The translations under genes and the position numbers were made by a program. Shown piece after piece: positions 52,860 through 62,519 of a stretch of DNA of 64,000 nt. Position 1 is the first letter of the stretch; the number at the start of each line of letters is the position of its first letter. The notes beneath the pieces were generated by a model that was not told the DNA's origin, did no database searches, and saw only the letters and a program-made list of their open reading frames with translations. The stretch is from Rhodococcus qingshengii JCM 15477 (GTDB lineage Bacteria; Actinomycetota; Actinomycetes; Mycobacteriales; Mycobacteriaceae), in the NCBI RefSeq assembly GCF_023221595.1, contig NZ_CP096563.1, forward strand, positions 6,257,001-6,321,000. Reading direction: 5' to 3'.

Positions 52860-54059
52860 ATGGTCGACACACGACTTCCGGTCACGGTGCTGTCAGGTTT
52901 CCTGGGCGCCGGGAAGACGACACTACTCAACGAGATCCTGCGAAATCGAGAGGGTCGGCGGGTCGCGGTGATCGTCAACGACATGAGCGAAATCAACATC
53001 GACAGTGCAGAAGTCGAGCGTGAGATCTCGCTCAGTCGCTCCGAAGAGAAACTGGTCGAGATGACCAACGGCTGCATCTGCTGCACCCTGCGAGAGGATC
53101 TTCTCTCCGAGATCAGTGCCTTGGCCGCCGATGGCCGATTCGACTACCTACTCATCGAATCTTCGGGCATCTCCGAACCGCTGCCCGTCGCAGAGACGTT
53201 CACATTCATCGATACCGACGGCCACGCCCTCGCCGACGTCGCCCGACTCGACACCATGGTCACCGTCGTCGACGGCCACAGTTTTCTGCGCGACTACACG
53301 GCTGGTGGCCGCGTCGAAGCCGATGCCCCGGAAGACGAACGAGACATCGCGGATCTGCTTGTCGATCAGATCGAATTTGCCGACGTCATCCTGGTTAGCA
53401 AGGCCGATCTCGTCTCGCACCAGCACCTGGTCGAATTGACCGCAGTCCTGCGCTCTTTGAACGCATCCGCTGCGATAGTTCCGATGACGCTCGGTCGCAT
53501 CCCACTCGACACGATTCTCGACACCGGTTTGTTCTCGCTCGAAAAGGCTGCACAGGCCCCCGGATGGTTACAAGAACTCCAAGGTGAACACATCCCCGAA
53601 ACCGAAGAGTACGGAATCAGTTCGGTGGTGTACCGCGAGCGCGCACCCTTCCACCCCCAACGGCTGCATGATTTCCTCAGCAGCGAGTGGACCAACGGAA
53701 AGTTACTTCGGGCCAAGGGCTACTACTGGAATGCCGGCCGGTTCACCGAGATCGGGAGTATTTCTCAGGCCGGTCATCTCATTCGCCACGGATACGTCGG
53801 CCGTTGGTGGAAGTTTCTACCCCGTGACGAGTGGCCGGCCGACGATTACCGTCGTGACGGAATCCTCGACAAGTGGGAAGAACCCGTCGGAGACTGCCGA
53901 CAAGAACTCGTCTTCATCGGCCAAGCCATCGACCCGTCTCGACTGCACCGAGAACTCGACGCGTGTCTACTCACCACAGCCGAGATCGAACTCGGGCCAG
54001 ACGTCTGGACCACCTGGAGCGACCCCCTGGGCGTCGGCTATACCGACCAGACCGTTTGA
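52860..54059 (+). CDS. nha3: Nitrile hydratase activator, P47K/CobW-type GTPase
   Basis: 399 residues of the COG0523 family. Walker [18 protein letters not shown], the metal-binding [11 protein letters not shown] motif (CxCC, about residues 73-76), and the switch region [15 protein letters not shown] are clear. A C-terminal CobW-like domain includes [14 protein letters not shown] and [13 protein letters not shown]. Known role of this gene in Rhodococcus: needed for functional Fe-type nitrile hydratase, probably delivering iron or aiding cysteine oxidation, using GTP. AAGGA lies some ten bases before the ATG. Confidence 0.95.
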   Translation: MVDTRLPVTVLSGFLGAGKTTLLNEILRNREGRRVAVIVNDMSEINIDSAEVEREISLSRSEEKLVEMTNGCICCTLREDLLSEISALAADGRFDYLLIESSGISEPLPVAETFTFIDTDGHALADVARLDTMVTVVDGHSFLRDYTAGGRVEADAPEDERDIADLLVDQIEFADVILVSKADLVSHQHLVELTAVLRSLNASAAIVPMTLGRIPLDTILDTGLFSLEKAAQAPGWLQELQGEHIPETEEYGISSVVYRERAPFHPQRLHDFLSSEWTNGKLLRAKGYYWNAGRFTEIGSISQAGHLIRHGYVGRWWKFLPRDEWPADDYRRDGILDKWEEPVGDCRQELVFIGQAIDPSRLHRELDACLLTTAEIELGPDVWTTWSDPLGVGYTDQTV

Positions 54060-54210
54060 TATTGATCTCTTCGGCACGAGATTCCCCGACCTGGCGATAC
54101 TTAAAATCACGCTGATTTGAAGGCATGCCCGCAGCGCAACGGCCCCTTGTCCGAAAACTGTCAACAGTTCTACACGGAGAAATGGCTACCCTTAGGTTTA
54201 CGCTGCACGC
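54060..54210 (+). other. Gap after the nitrile hydratase cluster
   Basis: 151 bases between nha3 and the amino-acid ABC gene, with no gene. A/T-richer in its middle (ACTTAAAATCACGCTGATTT, 54098-54117). CTACCCTTAGG-type sequence (54185-54195) just before the next start may include a -10. No rho-independent terminator is evident. Confidence 0.3.
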
Positions 54211-56028
54211 ATGTTTTCTTCCGTCGCAGCGAAGATCCGCCTGGTGGTGGCACTGCTCCTCACTGCCCTCCTGGCGCTGACTCTGTCATCGTGCTCGAGT
54301 GGCTCGGATTCGTCGGCAGCCCCCACAGACCTGTGTGCACCTCCAGGAGTGGGAGCCGCAACCGCGGCGCCCACCAACCTGGATGCGGCAGCGGGTGCGG
54401 GCGCCGAAGACCGCTACACCACGGCCACCGTCACCCCGGTCGATCAGATCGACACCTCGAAGCTGAATCTGATCAAACCCGGGGTCATCACGGTCGGCAC
54501 GCTCGGTGACGCGCCCCCGAGCATCTGCGTCAACTCCGAGAATCAGTACACCGGATACGACAACGAGCTGCTGAAGGCCGTCGCGGACAAGCTGGGCCTG
54601 AAGGTCGAGTTCGTCGGCACCGAGTTCGCCGGGCTTCTCGCCCAGGTTGCCGGTCGACGCTTCGACGTCGGCTCGTCGTCCATCACCACCACGGACGACC
54701 GTCGCAACACCGTCGGCTTCACCAACGGTTACGACTTCGGATACTTCTCCCTCGTCGTGCCTAACGGCAGCCCGATCACCGGCTTCGGAGACCTGGATGC
54801 CTCCAAGCGCATCGGCGTCGTGCAGGGAACCGTGCAGGACGACTACGTCGTGAACACGCTCAAGCTCGATCCCGTGAAGTTTCCCGACTACGCCACGGCG
54901 TACGCGAACCTCAAGTCCGGACAGATCGACGCCTGGGTAGCTCCGTCTCAGCAGGCCGAAGGTGCAATCGCTCCCGGTGATCCGACCTCGATCATCCAGA
55001 ACACCTTCTCGGTCAACAACTTCGTCGGTTGGGCGGTGAACAAGGAAAACCAGCCGCTGATCGACGCCCTCAACTCCGGCCTCGACGCAGTCATCGACGA
55101 CGGAACCTGGTCTCAGCTGTACGCCGACTGGGTACCGCGCCAACTCCCTGAAGGCTGGAAGCCCGGATCCAAGGCCGCGGCCACTCCAGAACTGCCCGAC
55201 TTCGCAGCCATTGCCGCGGAAAACGCAGCAAACGGCGACGGTGGCGATACCGCGTCGTACCAACCGAAGTCGACGCTCGAACAGCTCAAGGACACGTTCT
55301 TCGACTGGGATCTGTACAAGAAGGCATTCCCCGATCTCCTCAAGACCGGTCTTCCCAACACCCTGATCCTTGCGCTCGCGTCCGGCATCATCGGCACGAT
55401 CCTCGGCATGCTGCTCGCTGTCGCCGGTATCTCGCGCACCCGTTGGCTGCGCTGGCCGGCCCGCGTCTACACCGACATCTTCCGTGGCCTGCCCGCAGTC
55501 GTCATCATCTTGATCATCGGGCTCGGCGTCGGACCGATCGTCAAGGGAATCACCGGTAGCAATCCGTACTGGCTCGGTGTCGCGGCACTGTCACTGCTCG
55601 CGTCGGCATACATCGGTGAGATCTTCAGATCCGGAATCCAGAGCGTCGAGTCCGGGCAGCTCGAGGCTTCACGTGCCCTCGGTTTCAGCTACCGAAAGTC
55701 CATGTCGCTGGTCGTCATCCCGCAGGGTGTACGACGCGTTCTGCCGGCGTTGATGAACCAGTTCATCTCGCTGATCAAGGACTCGTCGCTGATCTACTTC
55801 CTCGGTCTGCTCGTCACCCAGCGGGAACTCTTTGCCGTCGGACGTGATCTCAACGCCCAGACCGGCAGCCTGTCCCCGCTCGTTGCGGCAGGCTTGTTCT
55901 ACCTTGCTCTGACCATCCCGCTGACGCACCTCGTCAACTACATCGACAACCGACTCCGGACCGGACGCGCCGACACTTCAGGCACGTTGGATCCGCTCGA
56001 GCAGGCCATCGTCGTGGAAAGGGGCTGA
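54211..56028 (+). CDS. Fused amino-acid-binding lipoprotein and ABC permease
   Basis: 605 residues in one chain. The N-terminus is a lipoprotein signal ([18 protein letters not shown]) with lipobox LSSC. Next comes a type-2 amino-acid-binding domain (about 80-320: [56 protein letters not shown]), then a HisM/GlnP-type permease (about 370-590: [59 protein letters not shown] as EAA loop). Fusion keeps the binder tethered to its channel. The next gene, four bases later, is its ATPase. It likely imports polar amino acids such as glutamate or glutamine. Confidence 0.92.
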   Translation: MFSSVAAKIRLVVALLLTALLALTLSSCSSGSDSSAAPTDLCAPPGVGAATAAPTNLDAAAGAGAEDRYTTATVTPVDQIDTSKLNLIKPGVITVGTLGDAPPSICVNSENQYTGYDNELLKAVADKLGLKVEFVGTEFAGLLAQVAGRRFDVGSSSITTTDDRRNTVGFTNGYDFGYFSLVVPNGSPITGFGDLDASKRIGVVQGTVQDDYVVNTLKLDPVKFPDYATAYANLKSGQIDAWVAPSQQAEGAIAPGDPTSIIQNTFSVNNFVGWAVNKENQPLIDALNSGLDAVIDDGTWSQLYADWVPRQLPEGWKPGSKAAATPELPDFAAIAAENAANGDGGDTASYQPKSTLEQLKDTFFDWDLYKKAFPDLLKTGLPNTLILALASGIIGTILGMLLAVAGISRTRWLRWPARVYTDIFRGLPAVVIILIIGLGVGPIVKGITGSNPYWLGVAALSLLASAYIGEIFRSGIQSVESGQLEASRALGFSYRKSMSLVVIPQGVRRVLPALMNQFISLIKDSSLIYFLGLLVTQRELFAVGRDLNAQTGSLSPLVAAGLFYLALTIPLTHLVNYIDNRLRTGRADTSGTLDPLEQAIVVERG

Positions 56029-56032
56029 GGAC

Positions 56033-56779
56033 ATGACCACCAGCTCTGAACTGAAGTCCGTATCGCTCACCGGCAAGGACCTGCATCTGTCCTTCGGCAC
56101 CAACAAGGTGCTTCGCGGCGTCAACCTGCACGTCGACGCCGGAAACACCGTCACCGTCATCGGGCCCTCCGGTTCGGGCAAGTCGACGCTCCTGCGCGTG
56201 CTGAACCGTCTGCACGAGCCCGAGCAGGGTGACGTGCTGCTCGACGGGAAGTCCGTCCTGAAGGACAACCCCGACGAGCTACGCCAGCGGATCGGCATGG
56301 TGTTCCAGCACTTCAACCTGTTCCCACACAAGACCGTCGCCGAGAACATCGCACTCGGGCCGAACAAGCTCAAGGGTTTGTCGAAGGAGCAAGCTCGGGC
56401 GCTCGCGCTCGAGCAGCTGGATCTGGTGGGGCTCAGGGAGAAGGCCGACTCGCGGCCCGGCAACCTTTCGGGTGGTCAGCAGCAGCGCGTCGCCATTGCC
56501 CGCGCCCTGGCGATGAAGCCCGAGGTCATGTTCTTCGACGAGGCGACGTCAGCTCTCGACCCCGAACTGGTCAAGGGTGTTCTGGCATTGATGGCCGATC
56601 TCGCGAAGTCCGGCATGACCATGGTCGTCGTGACGCACGAAATGGGTTTCGCGCGTTCCGTTTCCGACAAGGTGCTGTTCATGGATCGCGGCGCCGTAGT
56701 CGAAACCGGTACTCCGGAACAGCTTTTCGACGATCCCGAAACAGATCGACTGCAGGCGTTCCTCTCACAGGTTCTCTGA
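56033..56779 (+). CDS. Amino-acid ABC transporter ATPase (GlnQ type)
   Basis: 248 residues. Walker [21 protein letters not shown]-loop [17 protein letters not shown], signature [18 protein letters not shown], Walker [16 protein letters not shown] and switch [12 protein letters not shown] are intact. It couples ATP to the fused binding-protein/permease four bases upstream. The 3' end overlaps the convergent sigma factor gene by 15 bases. Confidence 0.95.
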   Translation: MTTSSELKSVSLTGKDLHLSFGTNKVLRGVNLHVDAGNTVTVIGPSGSGKSTLLRVLNRLHEPEQGDVLLDGKSVLKDNPDELRQRIGMVFQHFNLFPHKTVAENIALGPNKLKGLSKEQARALALEQLDLVGLREKADSRPGNLSGGQQQRVAIARALAMKPEVMFFDEATSALDPELVKGVLALMADLAKSGMTMVVVTHEMGFARSVSDKVLFMDRGAVVETGTPEQLFDDPETDRLQAFLSQVL

Positions 56780-57961
56780 CTCAGGGGCGCTTGCAGGGGA
56801 TCGACGGGCGTTGATCCTCGACGCCTGAAGCATCAGATGGTCACGTTCGGCGAGGTTGGATGCCTTGTGCGCTGCATCGGCATACAACCTCGCCGCCGTC
56901 TCCAGGTCTCCGTCGCGTTCACGGAGATAGGCCTCGACTGCGGCATGGCGTGGAAGTGAATCGTCGAGCGCTGCAAGAGCTGCCAAGCCGGCGCGTGGCC
57001 CGTCCGCCTCGCCGACCGCCACCGCTCGGTTGAGCCGGACGATCGGGCTGTCGGTCAGGGCTGCGAGTTCGTCGTACCACTCCACGATCTGCACCCAATC
57101 GGTCTCGTCTGCTGTGAAAGCGTCGGCATGGAGTGCGGCAATGGCGGCCTGGGCCTGGAACTCACCCAGTCGGTCGCGAGCGAGAGCTGACTGGAGGATT
57201 GCGACTCCTTCGGCAATCGAATCGGTGTCCCACCGGCTGCGATCCTGCTCGGCTAGCGGAACCAGACTGCCGTCCGCGGCAGTTCGCGCGGCTCGACGAG
57301 CGTGATGGAGCAGCATCAGTGCGAGCAACCCTGCGACTTCGGGGTGATCGATCGCGGCCGCCAACTGCCGGGTGAGCCGGATGGCCTCGGCAGCCAGGTC
57401 GACGTCGCCGGAGTACCCCTCGTTGAAGACCAGATAGAGGACACGCAGGACGGTGGCGACATCGCCGGGTTGCTCGAACCGGACGCCGGAGACCGTGCGC
57501 TTGGCTCGGCTGATGCGCTGAGCCATAGTCGCCTCGGGCACCAGGTAGGCCTGCGCAATCTGGCGGGTGGTCAGCCCGCCGACAGCGCGCAGCGTGAGTG
57601 CGACGGCGGACGACGGCGTCAACGACGGGTGCGCGCACAAAAAGTAGAGCTGGAGTGTGTCGTCCACGCCCGGCACCGACCCGCTGACCGGCCGCTCGCC
57701 TGGCTGCTCGCCTGGCTGCTCGTCAGCCCGAAGCTCCCGCCTGCGGCGAGCCGCATCCGACCGGATCCCGTCGAGGAACCGCCGCCCGGCCACCGTGACC
57801 AGCCAGCCCTTCGGGTCCCGCGGCGGGTTGTCCGGCCAGACCCTGACCGCCTCGAGCAGAGCGTCCTGCACGGCGTCCTCGGCCGACGCGAAATCTGCTC
57901 CGCGGTGGACGAGGATGCCGAGCACGCTCGGAGTCAGACTCCGAAGCAGGGCGTCGTCCAT
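56765..57961 (-). CDS. ECF42-like RNA polymerase sigma factor with TPR-type C-terminus
   Basis: 398 residues. Region 2 ([27 protein letters not shown], then [20 protein letters not shown]) and region 4 ([34 protein letters not shown]) are in the first 190 residues. A long helical repeat C-terminus ([40 protein letters not shown]) marks the ECF42 group, whose genes pair with DGPF proteins, as here. The start at 57961 follows the DGPF gene's stop by eight bases. It likely redirects RNA polymerase in a stress not visible from the sequence; no anti-sigma gene is adjacent. Confidence 0.9.
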   Translation of the reverse strand: MDDALLRSLTPSVLGILVHRGADFASAEDAVQDALLEAVRVWPDNPPRDPKGWLVTVAGRRFLDGIRSDAARRRRELRADEQPGEQPGERPVSGSVPGVDDTLQLYFLCAHPSLTPSSAVALTLRAVGGLTTRQIAQAYLVPEATMAQRISRAKRTVSGVRFEQPGDVATVLRVLYLVFNEGYSGDVDLAAEAIRLTRQLAAAIDHPEVAGLLALMLLHHARRAARTAADGSLVPLAEQDRSRWDTDSIAEGVAILQSALARDRLGEFQAQAAIAALHADAFTADETDWVQIVEWYDELAALTDSPIVRLNRAVAVGEADGPRAGLAALAALDDSLPRHAAVEAYLRERDGDLETAARLYADAAHKASNLAERDHLMLQASRINARRSPASAPESENL

Positions 57962-57969
57962 GACAGGTT

Positions 57970-58377
57970 TCAGTCCGTGATGGTCGGCGGCTCGGTCAGG
58001 AACGGGCGCAGTTCGAGCCATTCGTGAATCGGCTTCCCGCCTGCGCCGGGCGCGGCCGAGAGCTCGCCGGCCAATTGGACGGCACGGTCGTAGTTGTCGA
58101 CGTCGATCACCATCCAGCCGGCAATGAGGTCCTTGGTTTCCGCGAACGGACCGTCGGTGACCGGCGGGCGACCCTCACCGTCGTACCGGACAAAAGTGCC
58201 CTCAGGAGCGAGAGCCTGACCGTCGACGAACTCGCCCGCCTTCTCGAGCCGATCCGCGAAGTCCTGCATGTACTTCACGTGGGCCGTGATCTCGTCCGGC
58301 GTCCACTGGTCCATCGGCACGTCGTTGACTGCAGCCGGAGCGCCGCGGTAGTGCTTGAGCAGCAAGTACTTGGCCAT
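57970..58377 (-). CDS. DGPF/YCII-domain protein
   Basis: 135 residues of the YCII-like fold with the DGPF motif in PVTDGPFAETKDLIAGWMVIDV and a conserved histidine near KYMQDFADRLEKAGEFVDG. The family's role is not known, but it is habitually encoded with ECF42 sigma factors, as here (eight-base gap). AGGAG lies eight bases before the ATG. It may modulate or be controlled by the sigma factor. Confidence 0.9.
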   Translation of the reverse strand: MAKYLLLKHYRGAPAAVNDVPMDQWTPDEITAHVKYMQDFADRLEKAGEFVDGQALAPEGTFVRYDGEGRPPVTDGPFAETKDLIAGWMVIDVDNYDRAVQLAGELSAAPGAGGKPIHEWLELRPFLTEPPTITD

Positions 58378-58462
58378 CGTGAATCTCCTCTGTGTCGGTG
58401 CCACCCATTCTGGTCGCACTTCACTACAGGGACGAAGCAAGTCGGGGATTCTCGACATTGCG

Positions 58463-58530
58463 GGGCCTTCGGCCCTGTGCGCCTTTTTGGTAGTGCCCGC
58501 AACCAGAAAGGCGCACGGGGCCGAAGGCCC
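58463..58530. terminator. Large imperfect inverted repeat between the response regulator and DGPF gene
   Basis: Two arms of about 27 bases around a 14-base loop: GGGCCTTCGGCCC at the left outer end and GGGCCGAAGGCCC at the right, then GTGCGCCTTT and AAAGGCGCAC inside, with one mismatch. Each outer part is itself palindromic, so a cruciform is possible. It ends exactly at the stop codon of the minus-strand response regulator and probably terminates its operon. Confidence 0.7.
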
Positions 58531-59144
58531 TAAATCCACCCCTGCCGGCGGGCGATCACTGCGGCTTCGTGCCGATTGGCTGCACCGAGTTTGGTGACAG
58601 CTGACGACAGATAGTTTCGGGTGGTACCCGCAGACAGGTGTGCCCGGGAAGCGATCTGCTCGATGGATGCTCCGTCGGCCGCGTACTCGAGTACGTCCGC
58701 TTCGCGCGGAGTAAGCGGTGAGTCGCCGGCGCCGATTGCCTCGGCAGCCAACGACGGATCGACGTACCGCCCGCCCGCGTGGACGCTGCGGACCACCTCG
58801 GCGAGCGTCGCCGCAGGCGTCGTCTTCGGCAGAAATCCTCGGACGCCTGCTGACAGTGCCTTCTTCAGATACCCGGGACGCCCGTGGCTCGTCACGATGA
58901 TCGAGACGCACCCCGAGACCGTCTGCGCAATCTGTTGCGCCGTCTCGATGCCGTCGATACCTGCCATTTGAAGGTCGAGCACGGCTACGTCAGGTTGATG
59001 TTTTGCAGCAGCGACCACGGCATCCTCGCCGGATTCGGCTTCCGCGACGACAACGATGTCGTCCTCGAGCGACAACATCATGGCCAGAGCCGAGCGGATC
59101 AGGTTCTCGTCGTCGGCCAGCAGTACCTTGATCGGCTCGGTCAC
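58530..59144 (-). CDS. NarL/LuxR-type response regulator
   Basis: 204 residues. Receiver domain with the acidic pair DDE at the start (VLLADDENLIRSAL), phosphorylated aspartate in VAVLDLQMAGIDG, and lysine in RGFLPKTTPAA. C-terminal LuxR helix-turn-helix: LTPREADVLEYAADGASIEQIASRAHLSAGTTRNYLSSAVTKL in pieces. The GTG start at 59144 overlaps the kinase stop (GTGA) and has AAGGAG. It is the output of the kinase encoded upstream and probably regulates this ABC exporter operon. Confidence 0.94.
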   Translation of the reverse strand: MTEPIKVLLADDENLIRSALAMMLSLEDDIVVVAEAESGEDAVVAAAKHQPDVAVLDLQMAGIDGIETAQQIAQTVSGCVSIIVTSHGRPGYLKKALSAGVRGFLPKTTPAATLAEVVRSVHAGGRYVDPSLAAEAIGAGDSPLTPREADVLEYAADGASIEQIASRAHLSAGTTRNYLSSAVTKLGAANRHEAAVIARRQGWI

Positions 59145-60283
59145 CGAGACTCCTTCGTTCGGGACGGAAAGTGGGCGGTGAGGGTGAAGCGATCTTCGTC
59201 CTGCACGGTTTCGACAATTCCTCCGACGGCGCCGACGCGCTCGCGCAATCCGTTCAGGCCGGTTCCGTTGTTCGGCTCTGCGATCCGTGCGCCGTCGTTG
59301 GCGATCACGACGCCGTCCGCGAACACTTCGATGCTGCAATTCTCGGCACTGGAGTGCCGGAGAATGTTGGTGACGCCTTCACGGACGACCCAGGCGGCAG
59401 CTTCGGCCAGTTCCACCGGCAGCTGATCTGCCGATCCACGTATCGCAGTGGAGATTCCGGCGGCCTCGAGCAGAGACTGCGCACCGGCCAGCTCGGACGC
59501 CAAGGCGATGGACCGGTATCCCCGAACCAACTCGCGCGCTTCGTCGAGTGAATCTTGCGCAAGTTCGCGTACTTCGTCCATCTGCGCGGCGGCACGATCG
59601 TCGCCGCGCCGTGAAAGAGTAGCTGCAAGTTCACTTTTCACCGCAATTGCAGACAGTGCCCGCCCGACGACGTCATGGAGATCGCGTGAAAATCGCAACC
59701 GTTCCTCGGCGACGGACAGAGCGGCAGCGGCTCCGCGTGCCTCGTCCAATTCGGTGACCATCCGCAGCAGCCACACCGACATGTAGACGGTCAGCCCCAT
59801 GAAGGCGGCGACGATTCCGACGGACACGCCGCTTTCCGGACCCGCAAGCAGTCCCAGTACAACCCCGGCGGCCACCGAGCCCACGATCAGCCAGCGCAAC
59901 GACGTCAACCCCGCAAGGGGCACGACAAGGATTGCCGCCAGCCAGAAGTACGGGCCGTTCTCGCCATTGCTTCCCAAGGCAATTCCCGCCGAGCAGAACG
60001 CCGACAACGTCATCACGGCAAGAGGAATCTGGACGGGCTTGGCCACGACTCCGCCCAGATCAGGCATCCGAGACACGGCGATGACGCACGCAACGGCACT
60101 GATTCCGAGGAAGACACCCGACAGGTACCGATCCGCAACGACCTCGGTGACCGCACCGAAGCCACCGAAAACCACTGCGACCATGATGAACGATTGCCGC
60201 GTGTAGAGGCGAACCTTGTCGACGTTCGACGCGGTTCGCCACGTCCGTCTCGGATTCCAGCGTCCGAAGTTCTGCGCGATCAT
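59141..60283 (-). CDS. Sensor histidine kinase (HisKA_3 / DesK type)
   Basis: 380 residues. Five or six membrane helices (about 20-160: FIMVAVVFGGFGAVTEVVAD, FWLAAILVVPLAGLTSLRWL) followed by the dimerisation/phosphoacceptor helix with LRFSRDLHDVVGRALSAIAVK (histidine in DLHDVV) and the ATPase domain with NNGTGLNGLRERVGAVGG. Such kinases sense membrane state or antibiotics. The ATG at 60283 has AAGG at good spacing; the GTG at 60289 does not. It follows the permease gene by 42 bases including a duplicated 21-base repeat. Confidence 0.92.
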   Translation of the reverse strand: MIAQNFGRWNPRRTWRTASNVDKVRLYTRQSFIMVAVVFGGFGAVTEVVADRYLSGVFLGISAVACVIAVSRMPDLGGVVAKPVQIPLAVMTLSAFCSAGIALGSNGENGPYFWLAAILVVPLAGLTSLRWLIVGSVAAGVVLGLLAGPESGVSVGIVAAFMGLTVYMSVWLLRMVTELDEARGAAAALSVAEERLRFSRDLHDVVGRALSAIAVKSELAATLSRRGDDRAAAQMDEVRELAQDSLDEARELVRGYRSIALASELAGAQSLLEAAGISTAIRGSADQLPVELAEAAAWVVREGVTNILRHSSAENCSIEVFADGVVIANDGARIAEPNNGTGLNGLRERVGAVGGIVETVQDEDRFTLTAHFPSRTKESR

Positions 60284-60292
60284 GCCCACTAC

Positions 60293-60334
60293 CTTCTCAG
60301 AGTTCTACGAACGCTTCTCAGAGTTCTACGAACG
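60293..60334 (-). repeat. Perfect 21-base tandem duplication
   Basis: Two identical head-to-tail copies at 60293-60313 and 60314-60334, beginning CTTCTCAGAGTTC. The second copy contains the permease stop codon; the first ends near the kinase ribosome binding site. It looks like a slippage duplication that widens the permease-kinase gap, so coupling between the two genes may vary between strains. Confidence 0.9.
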
Positions 60335-61117
60335 CGGTTCCCAGCGGAAGTGGACGTTCGCGATCAGAACCGAACCGACGATCCACGCCAGCATGACCAA
60401 CAGCGGTTGCGCAGCCGAACCGAAGGTGTCGACAAATCCCGCTGCCGCACCGGGCGCATCGCCCAGATCAGCCAGTTCGCCAGTGGTCCGCCCCAGCCAT
60501 CCGAGATTGAGAAGGTCCACTACTGCGGCCAGCGGAGTGAAATCGAGAATGCGAGCAACGTTGTCCGGCACGACATTCCTGATCGAGGACATACCTGCCG
60601 TCGCCAGAATCAGAATCGGCATGCAGGTGATCTGCGCCGCCTCTGCATTTCGCGTGACAGCCGAAGTGATCAACGCCAGCGCCGTGAAGAGCGCGGCGCC
60701 GCCGATCACCGCGACCAGCACCAGGACCGGATTGACCGGAGCACTACCGCCCAGAACCATCACGGCGATTCCGATCACCACCGTCAACAGGCCGGTGAGA
60801 ACCCACGACGGCACTGCCGGGCCCGCGAGGATCTCGGCGTCGCTGCATTCCCCTGTCCGTAGTCGCTTGAGAACCAACTCGTCACGACGCGTCGCGTACA
60901 CCGACAGGAGGTTGTAGAAGACCACGAACACGAGCAGGAAGAGTGCAAACACCTCGAGGCCTGCCGACACCGACTTGTCGGACAACCCGCCATCGCGCGA
61001 CAGGTACAGCATCCCCACGGGAAAGATCAACGGGAGGACGATTGCGTTGAAGAGCAACAGTCGATTTCGTCCCAGGAGCGTGAACTCCGAACGAGACAGG
61101 GTTGCTATGCGGTTCAT
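60326..61117 (-). CDS. ABC-2 type exporter permease
   Basis: 263 residues with six hydrophobic segments: LLLFNAIVLPLIFPVGMLYL, VFALFLLVFVVFYNLLSVY, LTVVIGIAVMVLGGS, VLVLVAVIGGAALFTALALI, ILILATAGMSSIRNVV, PLLVMLAWIVGSVLIA. The conserved ATRRDELVLKRLRTGECS loop lies between the first two helices, typical of ABC-2 drug/lipid exporters. The start overlaps the ATPase stop (ATGA) and has AAGGAG. It exports an unknown compound with the ATPase encoded just before it. Confidence 0.9.
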   Translation of the reverse strand: MNRIATLSRSEFTLLGRNRLLLFNAIVLPLIFPVGMLYLSRDGGLSDKSVSAGLEVFALFLLVFVVFYNLLSVYATRRDELVLKRLRTGECSDAEILAGPAVPSWVLTGLLTVVIGIAVMVLGGSAPVNPVLVLVAVIGGAALFTALALITSAVTRNAEAAQITCMPILILATAGMSSIRNVVPDNVARILDFTPLAAVVDLLNLGWLGRTTGELADLGDAPGAAAGFVDTFGSAAQPLLVMLAWIVGSVLIANVHFRWEPRS

Positions 61118-62052
61118 GCTGACGCTCCTTCGAGAGTTGCGTGATGATCGAATTGGTCTGCAATGGAGAGGAATACGGTCTCCAGGGATGCCGCGCGGGC
61201 ATCCAGGCCGGTCAGCAGGATGTTGTTGTGCTGTGCCCACAGCAGCAGTTCCGTCAGCGTCTCCTGCACTGTGCGAGTGGTGATCACCACCAGATCGTTT
61301 TCGACGCGTACCTCCGCGCCGGCCAGGGCCGGGAGCGGAAGACCGGGACGGTGCAGTTTGATCTGGGCAGGATGATCCGCGACGACGTCCGCCACGGTTC
61401 CGCTGCGCACCACCGATCCTCGGTGCATGATCGCCAACTGGTCGCACAGGGACTCGGCTTCGTCCAGGTAATGCGTCGTCAACATGATGGTGACGCCCGA
61501 CGCTTTCAAGTCAGCGATCAATTGCCAAGTGTTACGTCGACTTTCGGGATCCAAACCAGTAGTCGGCTCGTCGAGAAACAGGACGAGTGGCCGGCCGATG
61601 ATCGCGCACGCCAGATCCAGTCGCCGCGCCTCACCTCCCGAGAGGAACTTCACGCGGGTATCACCACGGTCACGCATGTCCACGCGCTCGAGCACCTCGT
61701 CCACGGGCAGCGGATTCGAGCAGGTTCCGGCCCACATCGCCAAACTCTCACGAGCAGTCAGGTCTTGGGGCAAGCCACCCTTCTGGAGCATGATGCCAAG
61801 CGACGGGCGAATCTGCTTGCGGTTGCGCACCGGATCCATGCCCAGAACGCGCACCGTTCCGGCACTGGCTCGTGAAAGACCCTGAATCACTTCGAGGGTG
61901 GATGTCTTGCCGGCACCATTGGTTCCGAGGAGGCCGAACAGCTCGCCTTCCTGAACACTCAGATCCAGATTGCGAACAGCATCGAACGCCTCCTTACCGG
62001 AGCCGTAACGCCGCGACATTCCGACTACGTCGATCACGGGATCGCCCTTCAT
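61114..62052 (-). CDS. ABC-2 exporter ATPase
   Basis: 312 residues. Walker A LFGLLGTNGAGKTSTLEVIQG, Q-loop LGIMLQKGGLPQDLT, signature FLSGGEARRLDLACAII, Walker B VLFLDEPTTGLDPES and switch MLTTHYLDEAE. The tail is of the CcmA/daunorubicin-resistance type. It overlaps the previous small membrane-protein gene by four bases and the permease by four, so all are co-translated. Confidence 0.93.
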   Translation of the reverse strand: MKGDPVIDVVGMSRRYGSGKEAFDAVRNLDLSVQEGELFGLLGTNGAGKTSTLEVIQGLSRASAGTVRVLGMDPVRNRKQIRPSLGIMLQKGGLPQDLTARESLAMWAGTCSNPLPVDEVLERVDMRDRGDTRVKFLSGGEARRLDLACAIIGRPLVLFLDEPTTGLDPESRRNTWQLIADLKASGVTIMLTTHYLDEAESLCDQLAIMHRGSVVRSGTVADVVADHPAQIKLHRPGLPLPALAGAEVRVENDLVVITTRTVQETLTELLLWAQHNNILLTGLDARAASLETVFLSIADQFDHHATLEGASA

Positions 62053-62285
62053 CGCTGCGCCTCCGCTCGGTTCCAGCCGCGCAGTCCGATCACGAATCGG
62101 ATACCCGCATAGACAGCGAGAGCGGCAACAAGAATCCAGAACACGGGATTGGAGCCGATGATCGCGAACAGCACTCCGATGATCGCAATATTCACGACGA
62201 TCACAACAAGTTCGCGGCCCATCGTGGGTGCGGGTCCGATGTCCATCAGGTCCGTCAGGAGGCTTCCCTCATGTGGTTCTCTCAT
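62049..62285 (-). CDS. Small two-helix membrane protein heading the exporter operon
   Basis: 78 residues with two hydrophobic helices (ELVVIVVNIAIIGVLFAIIG and VFWILVAALAVYAGIRFVIG) and charged ends. Its stop overlaps the ATPase start (ATGA), so it is the first gene of a five-gene operon: small protein, ATPase, permease, kinase, response regulator. It may help the exporter or the kinase sense the membrane. No family recognised. Confidence 0.75.
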   Translation of the reverse strand: MREPHEGSLLTDLMDIGPAPTMGRELVVIVVNIAIIGVLFAIIGSNPVFWILVAALAVYAGIRFVIGLRGWNRAEAQR

Positions 62286-62420
62286 GCATCCAAGCTTCGC
62301 GGGAAGTCAGAGCCGAAAACAGTGCACTGCGTCATCACCTGCGGTGACACCGTCACGGATCAGCGATGACAAATGTCATGCGACGTCCCCGCGGGGACGC
62401 GTCGTAAACCGCGGGTAAGG

Positions 62421-62463
62421 GTCACCTCGTTGTTTTGCCGTTCATTTTTACGTTCCTTTACCC
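62421..62463 (+). promoter_or_regulatory. Pho-box-like direct repeats upstream of phoX
   Basis: Repeats spaced 11-12 bases apart: GGTCACCTC (62421-62429), GTTGTTTTGCC (62430-62440), GTTCATTTTTAC (62441-62452), GTTCCTTTACC (62453-62463). Actinobacterial PhoP boxes are direct repeats of a GTTCACC-like unit with this period. About 57 bases lie between the last repeat and the phoX GTG, so phosphate-limitation control is likely. Confidence 0.6.
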
Positions 62464-62519
62464 TTGCTTAGAGCTTCTACGGTTCCCGAAGTCCGTACAT
62501 CGAATCTCGGGAGTTCACG

